From Enterobacter chengduensis (GTDB lineage Bacteria > Pseudomonadota > Gammaproteobacteria > Enterobacterales > Enterobacteriaceae), in NCBI RefSeq assembly GCF_001984825.2, contig NZ_CP043318.1, forward strand, positions 4,960,001 through 5,024,000: a DNA stretch of 64,000 bases, given 5' to 3'. The first letter of the stretch is position 1. The number at the start of each line of letters is the position of its first letter. Below, in pieces: positions 50,640 to 59,900 of the stretch. The notes under the pieces are model-generated. The model was not told the DNA's origin. It made no database searches and worked only from the letters and a program-made list of their open reading frames with translations. The position numbers and the translations under genes are program-made.

Positions 50640-51565
50640 GTATTCGCATAATCCCGCAAGATGAGCTGGGGTCGAGCGAGAAACGCACGGCGGATTATAT
50701 TCCGCCGTTGTTATTCCCCAGACTCAAGAACCTCTACAACCGCCGCGCAGAGCGTCTGCGCGAGCTGGCAGAGAATAACCCGCTGGGCGATTTTCTGCGT
50801 TTTGCCGCGCTGGTTGCCCACGCGCAGGAAGTGGTGCTGTACGACCACCCGCTGCAAATGGATCTGACCGCGCGCATCAAAGAAGCCAACGCGCAGGGCA
50901 AGCCGCCGCTGGACATTCACGTCCTGCCGCGCGACAAGCACTGGCAAAAGCTGCTGCATTCGCTGATTGCCGAGCTGAAGCCGGAGATGAGCGGTACCGC
51001 GCTGGCGGTGATCGAAAATCTGGAAAAAGCCTCTGACCTGGAGCTGGAAGAGATGGCGAGCGCGCTGTTTGCCTCCGACTTCTCGCTGGTCAGCAGCGAT
51101 AAGGCGCCGTTTATCTGGGCGGCACTGTCGCTCTACTGGGCGCAGATGGCCAGCCTGATCCCCGGCAAAGCCCGCGCCGAGTACGGCGAGGCGCGCCAGT
51201 TCTGCCCGGTCTGCGGCTCCATGCCGGTCTCAAGCATGGTGCAAATCGGCACCACGCAGGGGCTGCGCTACCTGCACTGCAACCTGTGTGAAACCGAGTG
51301 GCACGTGGTGCGCATCAAGTGCAGCAACTGCGAGCAGACCCGCGATCTCAACTACTGGTCGCTGGAAAATGAAGAAGCGGCAGTGAAAGCCGAAAGCTGC
51401 GGCGACTGTGGGACCTACCTGAAGATTCTGTATCAGGAAAAAGACCCCAAAGTTGAAGCGGTGGCCGACGATCTCGCCTCGCTGATTCTGGATGCCAAAA
51501 TGGAGCAGGAGGGCTTTGCCCGCAGCTCGATCAACCCGTTCCTGTTCCCGGGTGAAGGGGAGTAA
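50636..51565 (+). CDS. fdhE: Formate dehydrogenase accessory protein FdhE
   Basis: FdhE is a cytosolic rubredoxin-like chaperone that checks the formate dehydrogenase before export. It has 309 residues, the E. coli length. Four CxxC motifs are present (FCPVCGS, HCNLCET, KCSNCEQ, SCGDCGT, about 185-260) and bind iron. It is the last gene of fdoGHI-fdhE; a GC-rich hairpin follows. Confidence 0.96.
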   Translation: MSIRIIPQDELGSSEKRTADYIPPLLFPRLKNLYNRRAERLRELAENNPLGDFLRFAALVAHAQEVVLYDHPLQMDLTARIKEANAQGKPPLDIHVLPRDKHWQKLLHSLIAELKPEMSGTALAVIENLEKASDLELEEMASALFASDFSLVSSDKAPFIWAALSLYWAQMASLIPGKARAEYGEARQFCPVCGSMPVSSMVQIGTTQGLRYLHCNLCETEWHVVRIKCSNCEQTRDLNYWSLENEEAAVKAESCGDCGTYLKILYQEKDPKVEAVADDLASLILDAKMEQEGFARSSINPFLFPGEGE

Positions 51566-51580
51566 TCTCCCGTAACCGTG

Positions 51581-51603
51581 CCGGGCGGCGCAAGCCTGCC
51601 CGG
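51581..51603. repeat. REP-like hairpin after fdhE
   Basis: CCGGGC / GCCCGG arms with an 11-base loop, 16 bases after the fdhE stop. Typical REP-style end of an operon. Confidence 0.7.
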
Positions 51604-51736
51604 CCAGTCATATCTGCTTTAGTCCGCTTCCGCACTTCACCCCACTTTCAGATTTTATTTAGCCGCCACGCGTAGAAAACTCGCGGTGACTTGGTCACGA
51701 TCCCCTGCAAGAAAACATTACATTTTGCAAGGGAAA

Positions 51737-53431
51737 ATGTTGGAAAGGGAATTTCTACCGGTAGCAACGAAGCGCACCGGCTTTTTTGTCTGTGCTGTTC
51801 TCAGCCTTTCATCGGGTGCCCTTGCCGCGCCGGGTGATGAGCCGTTTATCCTGCAACAGCAGCGTCAGCAGGCGCTGGAAACCCAACTGACGCCCCAGGC
51901 GCCTGACGTCCGGCTGCAATCTCCGGCAGCCAGTAACGAAAGCGGCGAATTTGCCGCCGAAACGCCCTGCTTTACAATCCACGACGTCACGCTGACTGGA
52001 CAGGACGCCCTCCCGCACTGGGTGCCGCTGCAGCGCATGGCGAATCAGGCCGTGGGCAAATGCCTGGGCGCTAAGGGTATCAACCGCATCATGAGCCTGC
52101 TGCAAAACCGGCTGATCGCCCACGGCTGGACCACCGCCCGCGTGCTGGCTCCCGCTCAGGATTTAAAAAGCGGCCATTTAGCGCTGGCCGTTATCCCAGG
52201 GAAAATCCGCCACGTCACGTTGACCGATAACAGCAGCCGCGGGTTATGGCTTTACAGCGCCTTTCCGGCACATGACGGTAACCTGCTGGACCTGCGGGAT
52301 ATCGAGCAGGGTCTGGAGAACCTCCAGCGCCTGCCCACCGTCCAGGTTGAGATGGATATCGTTCCGGCTGAACAGCCGGGTGAGAGCGATATCGTGATTA
52401 CCCGCCAGCAGAGCAAATTCTGGCGGCTTGGCCTGTCGCTTGATGATTCTGGCTCGTCGTCAACGGGCCGCTATCAGGGGGTGCTAACGCTGTCGCTGGA
52501 TAACCCGCTGGCGCTGAGCGATCTCTTCTGGTTTTCCATTAACCATGACCTGCAAACCGGGCCGGAAAAAGGCAACCAAAACCTCAGCGCCCACTGGTCA
52601 GTTCCCGTGGGCTGGTGGGCCTTTTCCGTTACCGGCAGCGATTACCACTACCACCAGACCGTGGCGGGGCTAAACGGCGACATTCGTTACAGCGGCAAAA
52701 GCCAGAGTCTGGTGGCGCAGGCCAGTCGGGTTCTGCATCGCAGCAGCGCACAAAAAACCACGTTCACCTGGGACGTGGAGAGCCGGACAACGAAAAACTA
52801 CATCAACGACACGGAAGTGGAAGTTCAGCGCCGCCACGTCTCCTCCTGGAAGGCCGGGCTTCAGCATCGCCACTATATCGGCCCCGCCACGCTTGATGCT
52901 GGCATCAGCTACCAGCGCGGCACGCGATGGTTTGGCGCCCAGCCAGCCCCCGAAGAGACGTTCGATGAAGCCACGGCGCTGGGCCGAATTCTTCGCACCA
53001 ACGCACGCCTGAGCCTGCCGTTTGCACTCAGCGCACAGCGCTTTCGTTACGACGTGGCATGGCAGCGTCAGACCAGCAACACCCCGCTCACGTCACAGGA
53101 TCAGTTCGCCATCGGCGGGCGCTGGACGGTGCGCGGCTTTGACGGCGAACGCACGCTAAACGCCGATCGCGGCTGGCTGGTTCGAAACGATCTCTCCTGG
53201 CAGACCCCGCTTGCCGGTACCGAGTTCTATCTGGCTGCCGACTACGGCGAGGTCGCGGGCAACGGCACGGAGTACCTGACGGGTAACCACCTGGCCGGTG
53301 GCGCGGCGGGCCTGCGCGGTGCGCTCTGGAAAGTGGGTTACGACGCCTTCGCGGGCGTGCCGTTCTCCCGCCCGGACGGCTTTAAAACCAGCCCGGCAAC
53401 CTTCGGCTTCAACCTCAACATGGATTTCTGA
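51737..53431 (+). CDS. cdiB: CdiB-type two-partner secretion transporter
   Basis: CdiB is the outer-membrane Omp85-family barrel that exports CdiA. The product (564 residues from ATG 51737) has a signal peptide (cut near ALA|AP), POTRA domains (about 75-230, with [16 protein letters not shown] and [15 protein letters not shown]) and a C-terminal ShlB barrel. The FGGG-type lid motif region ([18 protein letters not shown]) is present, and the protein ends in Phe as barrel proteins do. An in-frame GTG at 51686 is possible but lies ahead of the hydrophobic signal region; the AAGGG site is 3 bases from ATG 51737, so the start is not certain. Confidence 0.9.
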   Translation: MLEREFLPVATKRTGFFVCAVLSLSSGALAAPGDEPFILQQQRQQALETQLTPQAPDVRLQSPAASNESGEFAAETPCFTIHDVTLTGQDALPHWVPLQRMANQAVGKCLGAKGINRIMSLLQNRLIAHGWTTARVLAPAQDLKSGHLALAVIPGKIRHVTLTDNSSRGLWLYSAFPAHDGNLLDLRDIEQGLENLQRLPTVQVEMDIVPAEQPGESDIVITRQQSKFWRLGLSLDDSGSSSTGRYQGVLTLSLDNPLALSDLFWFSINHDLQTGPEKGNQNLSAHWSVPVGWWAFSVTGSDYHYHQTVAGLNGDIRYSGKSQSLVAQASRVLHRSSAQKTTFTWDVESRTTKNYINDTEVEVQRRHVSSWKAGLQHRHYIGPATLDAGISYQRGTRWFGAQPAPEETFDEATALGRILRTNARLSLPFALSAQRFRYDVAWQRQTSNTPLTSQDQFAIGGRWTVRGFDGERTLNADRGWLVRNDLSWQTPLAGTEFYLAADYGEVAGNGTEYLTGNHLAGGAAGLRGALWKVGYDAFAGVPFSRPDGFKTSPATFGFNLNMDF

Positions 53432-53433
53432 GT

Positions 53434-53946
53434 ATGCGCTATGGCGATTTGACGGTTCATTGTCCGCTGCTCCAGAACGTCGCGCTGAGTGAAGCCGAAG
53501 TGCTGGGCGCGTCGGTCTGGCTTTGGATGCATTCCCTTAACCACCGTGACGCGCCGCTGCACGTCCTGCCCGTGGTGCTCCTGCCCATCATTAAACGCCA
53601 GCAGTACGTGCTGGTAGAGGAGAAAGGACGCCCGATCTTTTTTCTGAGCTGGGCATGGATGAGCGAAGCCGCCGAACGCCGCTATCTCACCCAGGAGACG
53701 GTTCTCCTGCCGGAAGAAGACTGGTGTAGCGGCGATCGGATGTGGTTTCGCGACTTTATCGCGCCATTTGGGCACGCGGAAGCCCTGTTTCGCCTGGTAC
53801 GCGCGGAGATTTTTCCGCACCACGTCGCGCGCTTTCTCTGGCATCGCGGCAATGAGAAAGGCCGTCGTATCAAAACGTTTTATGGCAGGCAGGTCACGCG
53901 CGAAGCGCTGCTGAACTGGAAACACGCGCACCCGCTGCACGGATAA
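53434..53946 (+). CDS. cdiC: CdiC, HlyC-family toxin-activating lysine acyltransferase
   Basis: A 170-residue acyltransferase of the HlyC/RTX-activator family. Both catalytic residues of HlyC have counterparts: His37 in SLNHRDAP (HlyC His23) and Asp107 in WFRDFIAPFG (HlyC Asp92), with the shared block EDWCSGDRMWF. Such enzymes move an acyl chain from acyl carrier protein to a Lys of the partner. Placed between cdiB and cdiA, it fits CdiC of class IV CDI systems, which lipidates CdiA before export. It is 2 bases from cdiB and 19 from cdiA. Confidence 0.9.
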   Translation: MRYGDLTVHCPLLQNVALSEAEVLGASVWLWMHSLNHRDAPLHVLPVVLLPIIKRQQYVLVEEKGRPIFFLSWAWMSEAAERRYLTQETVLLPEEDWCSGDRMWFRDFIAPFGHAEALFRLVRAEIFPHHVARFLWHRGNEKGRRIKTFYGRQVTREALLNWKHAHPLHG

Positions 53947-53965
53947 AAATAAAAAGGATTTCACC

Positions 53966-56900
53966 ATGAATAAACGTCTGTACCGTATCGTCTTTAATAA
54001 GGCCCGCGGCATGCTGATGGTCGTCTCCGAACTGGCGCGCGGCTGTTCCGGCGGGTCGCCTTCCTCCGGGATCGGGCACGCGCTTCAGCGCCTTGTCTGC
54101 CGCATCGGGGCGCTCAGCCTTGCGCTGTGGCTGGCTTCTGGCGCGGTCACGGTGCAGGCCGCCGGGATTGTGGCGGACGCCTCCGCGCCCGGTAAGCAGC
54201 AGCCCACCGTCATCAGCACCGCTAACGGCACGGCGCAGGTGAATATTCAGACCCCGTCGGCAGGCGGCGTGTCCCGCAACACCTACAGCCAGTTCGACGT
54301 GGGCCGGGGCGGGGCCATCCTCAACAACTCCCATAAAAATACCTCAACCGAACTCGGCGGGATGGTTGCCGCCAACCCGTGGCTGGCGAAAGGCGAGGCG
54401 AAGGTCATCCTCAACGAGGTGAACGCGCGCAACCCGAGCCAGCTTAACGGCTACATTGAGGTGGCCGGACAGAAGGCCGACGTGGTCATTGCCAGCCCGT
54501 CGGGCATCACCTGCGACGGCTGCGGCTTTATCAACGCCGGGCGCGCCACGCTGACGACCGGCACCGCGCAGATGCAGGATGGCCGGATAACCGGCTATCA
54601 GGTGGATCGCGGTGAGATTACCGTGAACGGCAACGGGCTGGACGCCTCCGGGCAGGCGCATACCGATATCATCGCCCGTGCGGTTCAGGTGAATGCGGCG
54701 ATTCACGCGCAGGATTTACGCGTCACTACCGGGCGCAACGCGGTGGATGCGGCGCATGAAAAGGTGACCGCCCTCGCGGATAACGGTGCGGCAAAACCCG
54801 TCATGGCGCTGGACGTTTCCCAGGTCGGCGGCATGTACGCCGGAAAAATCCGTCTGATCGGGACGGAAAAAGGCGTCGGCGTGCGCAACGCGGGCAATAT
54901 CGGCGCGGAAGCCGGGACGGTCACCCTCTCCGCCGACGGGCGTATTGAAAACAGCGGCGCAATCTGGTCTTCCGCTGACGTGGCCCTTTCTGGCACCGAC
55001 GCCGTGCACAACAGCGGATCCCTAGCAGCACGGCGCAACGTCAGCCTGACGGGCAAAACGATCGCCAGCACCGGCACGCTGGCCGCAGGCGTGCAGCCCG
55101 ATGGCACCACGGGACGCGACGGCGATCTGACGCTTACCGCCAGCGGTAAACTTGAGATGCATGGCCTGAATGTGGCGGGTGGCAACATCAGGGCCACGGG
55201 TCAGGGGCTGGATGCATCAGGCAGCGTGACGCAGGCCAGCGCCATAACCCTTCACGCCGGAGAAGGCAACCTCAGCACCGCCGGTGCGCAAGTCATCGCG
55301 AATGACGCCCTCAGCGTCACGACAGGCGGCACGCTGGATAACAGCAGCGGCCTGCTCGCCGCCGACCGGCTCACGCTCGCGGCAAAACGCCTGAACAACC
55401 AGAAAGGCCAGATAAGCCAGAGCGGCACGCGGGGGCTGACGTTGAACCATCAGGACGGCATCGATAACCGTGAAGGCGTCATTGCCGCCAACGCCACGGT
55501 CAACGTCAACGCCGCGTCGCTGGATAACCGCAATGGCCAGATCGTTGCCGCCGATGCCGACAGCGCCCTGACGATCAACACGGCTGGCCTGACGGACAAC
55601 CGCGAGGGCGAACTGGCTGCGGCAGGCAGCATCAGCGTGAGCGCCAGCACTCTGGACAACAGCAGCGGCTTTATCAGCGCGGAATACGGCCGCGTCGGGC
55701 TGACCAGCCGCAACGCGCTGACTAACGTCGGCGGGACAATTGTTGCCCGCGATACCCTGACGCTCGACAGCGCCGGGTTGAATAACGACGAAGGATTAAT
55801 TCAGTCCGGGGCGGACACGATCGTTGACACCCACGGGAACCGCCTGTCAAACGACAATACCCTGACAACCGGCGGCATCGTCAGCGCTGGCACCCTGAAC
55901 GTTAACGCCGGCAGCATCAGCAACCAGCTCGGCATGCTGGCCAGCGCGAAAGAAGCCGTCGTAACGGCCACGGACGTGGACAACCGCAGCGGTACCCTGA
56001 GCGCCGCAGGCGCGCTGAATCTTCGTGCCGGGTCGCTGGAGAATACGCAAGGTACGCTGGTATCCGATGAAGACGTGCGGATAGACGCCTCCCGGATCGC
56101 CAACCAGAAAGGGATGATTGCCGCCCAGGGCACGCTTGCCGTCACGGCACAGCGTCTGGACAACGACAGCAGCGGGCTGCTCCAGAGCGGAGGGGATCTC
56201 ACGCTGGCCGCTGAAGGTATCAGCAACCGCAACAGCGGGGACACGGGCGGCATCGTTAGCCAGGGAAACCTGACCCTAACCACGACCGATCTGCAAAATG
56301 ATGCGGGCGTACTGCTCGCCGAAAAACGGGCGACGCTGGACGCCGCGCGCTTGAGCAACATCGCCGGGACGCTGTATGCCCTGGATACGCTGACGCTTGC
56401 CACGCGCAGCGATACCGACAACCGTCAGGGGGTTATTCAGGGAGGCGGGCTTGCCCTTGATACCCACGGCTTCCAGCTGGATAACCGCGAGGGGACGATT
56501 TACAGCCTGGCGGACATGCAGCTCGCCACCGCCGCGCTGCACAACCAGAACGGCACTTTGGGCGCAAAAGGAGATTTCACGCTGCGGGCAACCTCGCTGG
56601 ATAACCGTTCCGGCGGGCGTCTGGTGGGTGAGCAGGAGATGAGCCTCAACCTCAATCGTCTTGATAACCAGGACGGGCAGATCCAGTCTCTCGGTGAACT
56701 GGCGGTGAACGCCGTAACGGGTGCGATCGACAACACGCTGGGCCTGATACGCAGCGGCGCAACGGTTACGCTCAACGCGGCTTCGCTGATCAACCGCAAC
56801 ACGCAGGCCGACGACAAGGGCATTGAAGGGCTGGATGTGAACATCAACAGCCAGCAGTTCGATAACGCTCAGGGAACGACGCGGGCAGGCGATACGTTAT

Positions 56901-59900
56901 CGATCGCCAATGCCGAAACCCTGGATAACGCGCAGGGTGAGCTGTCCGCTGCGGGCGCGCTGTCGCTGAGCGGCGCGGCTTTGCGGCTCCTCAACGCTGA
57001 CGGTATCGTTATTGGTGGGGAAAACGTCACGCTTGACGCCGACGCGCTTACCGGAGACGGTCAGGTTCTGTCGCTCGGCGATATGACGATTCACACGCAG
57101 CAGAGCTTTAACAACGCGGGTGATGTGATTGCCAACGGCAGCATGACCTTCACCACGCCAGGCAGCGTGACCAACAGCGGCAACCTGCTGGCGGGCGCAA
57201 AACTGGATCTCAGCGCCGCCAGCCTGCTCAACGCCGCGTCCGGCGAGATTGCCGCCGGAGCGACCTGGCTGACCCTCTCCTCGAGCCTCAGTAATGACGG
57301 TCTTATCGACGGCAGCCAGACGTGGCTGCGTGCCGAAACCCTGACGAACGCGGGCACCGGCCGCATCTACGGCGATCACCTGTCGATTCAGGCGACAACG
57401 CTCAATAACCTCGCCCAGGACGGAACGGCGGCAACCCTCGCCGGACGCCAGCGCGTGGACATCGGCGCGCGGACAATCAACAACCGCGACCACGCGCTGA
57501 TCTACAGCGACGGAGCGATGGCCATCGGCGGGCGCGTGGACGGCGACGGCTTCGCCATCGGGCAGGCGCAAACCCTCAACAACCACAGCGCGACCATTGA
57601 ATCCGCTGGCGACATGGCGCTCTCCGTCGGCCAGCTCAATAACATCAACGACCATTTCAGCACCGAAGTGGCGCTCATCTCCACGGAGCAGATCCACGAG
57701 TACCAGCAAAAGGGATCGCCCACCCGCTGGGATGCCAATGCTGACGGCGTGTTCGTCGACCGCAACTCGGCCGACCACCTGTTAAACCTCAACACTCCGG
57801 ACGATACCGGAGCCAACAACGACAACTTTTACGAGTACAGCTACACCCGCACCATTGAAGAAGAGGTGATTGCCGAAAGCGACCCGGGCAAAATCCTCTC
57901 CGGCGGCAATATGCTGATTACGGCAAATCAGGTACTGAACGACAAAAGCCAGATTGTGGCGGGGGGAACGCTCGGGATCTTCGCCGATTCGGTGGACAAC
58001 GTGATGCCGGAAGGCAGCCGGTGGATCGCCGATGCAGGCTCGGTCACGCACTACAGCCGTAAATCCAGAAAGGGCGGCGACTCTCAGGGAAAAAGCACCT
58101 CGGACTACGCCCCGCCGGTGGTGATCCAGTCGATCACCCTGTCGCCGGGCAAAATGGAAGGCAACAGCCAGGCCGATGGCAGCGGCATGACCCTTTCGCC
58201 CGCCACCGCCCACAAAACGGATGCCACGCTCAGCGGGACGGGTAGCCTGGCGGTAGGTGTGGACACCACCTCACCAAATTCTCCTGCCCTGCCCTCCGGC
58301 AATGCGCCGGGCAAATGGATTGAAACGCCCGCCAGCGATGCGCAGGACGTGGTGGTGCGTGCCGTCGGGCCGAACATCCGTCTGCCGGACAGCAGCCTGT
58401 TTAACACCCTGCCGGATCCGGACGCGCATTACCTGATCGAAACCGATCCACGCTTCACCAACAACAAGACGTGGCTCGGCAGTGATTATATGCAGAATGC
58501 GTTCACGACGGATCCGGATAACGTGCACAAGCGTCTTGGCGACGGCTATTACGAACAGCGTCTGGTGCGCGAGCAGATCGTCGCCCTCACCGGCGGCCGC
58601 TACCTGGGCGACTACCGCGACGATGAGACCCAGTTCAGGGCGCTGATGGATGCGGGCATTGCTTTCGGACAGGCGCATCAGCTTGTCCCGGGCGTGGCGC
58701 TCACCGCCGAACAGATGAGCCTGCTGACGGAGGACATGGTCTGGCTGGTCAACACCCGCGTTCAGCTTGCCGACGGCAGCTGGCAGACGGTGATGGTCCC
58801 GCAGGTGTATGTTCGCGTACAGCCTGGCGACATCGACGGCTCCGGCGCGCTGATGGGTGGCCAGAACGTGGTGATGAACCTGAACCGCGACCTGGTCAAC
58901 AGCGGCACCCTGCACGGCCGTGACGCGGTGCAGCTCAGCGCTGACAACATCAACAACAAAGCCGGAACGATACGGGGGGCTGACGTCAGCCTGTTCGCCC
59001 GCACGGACATCAGCAACACCGGCGGCACGATTTCAGGCAAACATGCCGTACTGGCCACCGCCGGGCGCGACATCAGCCTCATCACCACCACCCGCAGCGC
59101 ACAGCGCAGCAGCGGGAAAAACAGCTTTGAGCGCACCACCGTGGAGCGCGTGGCGGGGATCTACGTCCAGGGCGATGACGGTAAGCTGGTGCTGAACGCC
59201 GGGCGCGATCTCACCCTGACCGGCGCGCAGGTCGTTAACCGCGGCAGCGACAGCCAGACGGTGCTTAATGCCGGGCGGGATCTGAACCTCACCACCGTCA
59301 CCACCTCCGCCAGCGATAACCTGACGTGGGATAAAAATAACTGGCTGAAGCAGTCCGTCACGCAGCAGGCAGGCAGCGAGGTGGCCGGCGGAGGCGATAT
59401 CCTGATGATGGCCGGCCGCGACGTGCATGCGCAGGCCGCAACCGTGGAGGCGGGCAACAGCCTCGGCGTCAGCGCGGGGCACGACATCTCCGTCACCGCC
59501 GCCACCGACAGCAGCGCGTTTGAGTCGCACCATCAGTCCACCGGCAGCAGCGGCGCGCTGTCGAAAAAAACCGTGACCACGCACGATGTGGTGAACCGCG
59601 AGACCGCCCAGGGCACCCTGTTCAGCGGCGACAGCGTCACCCTGCAGGCGGGCAATAACCTGCGGGTACAGGGCAGCGATATCGTGGGCGATAACGATGT
59701 CCGGCTGGCGGCGGGCAACAGCCTGACCGTGACCACGGCGGAAGAGCACAGCCAAGAGAGCCATCAGCGCCAGGAGAAAAAATCCGGCTTCTCCGGCACG
59801 GGCGGCATCGGCGTCAGCTACGGCAGCCAGAGCCTGAAGATCACCGACACCGCGCAGGACACCACCCATCGCGGCAGCACCATCGGCTCCGTGAACGGCA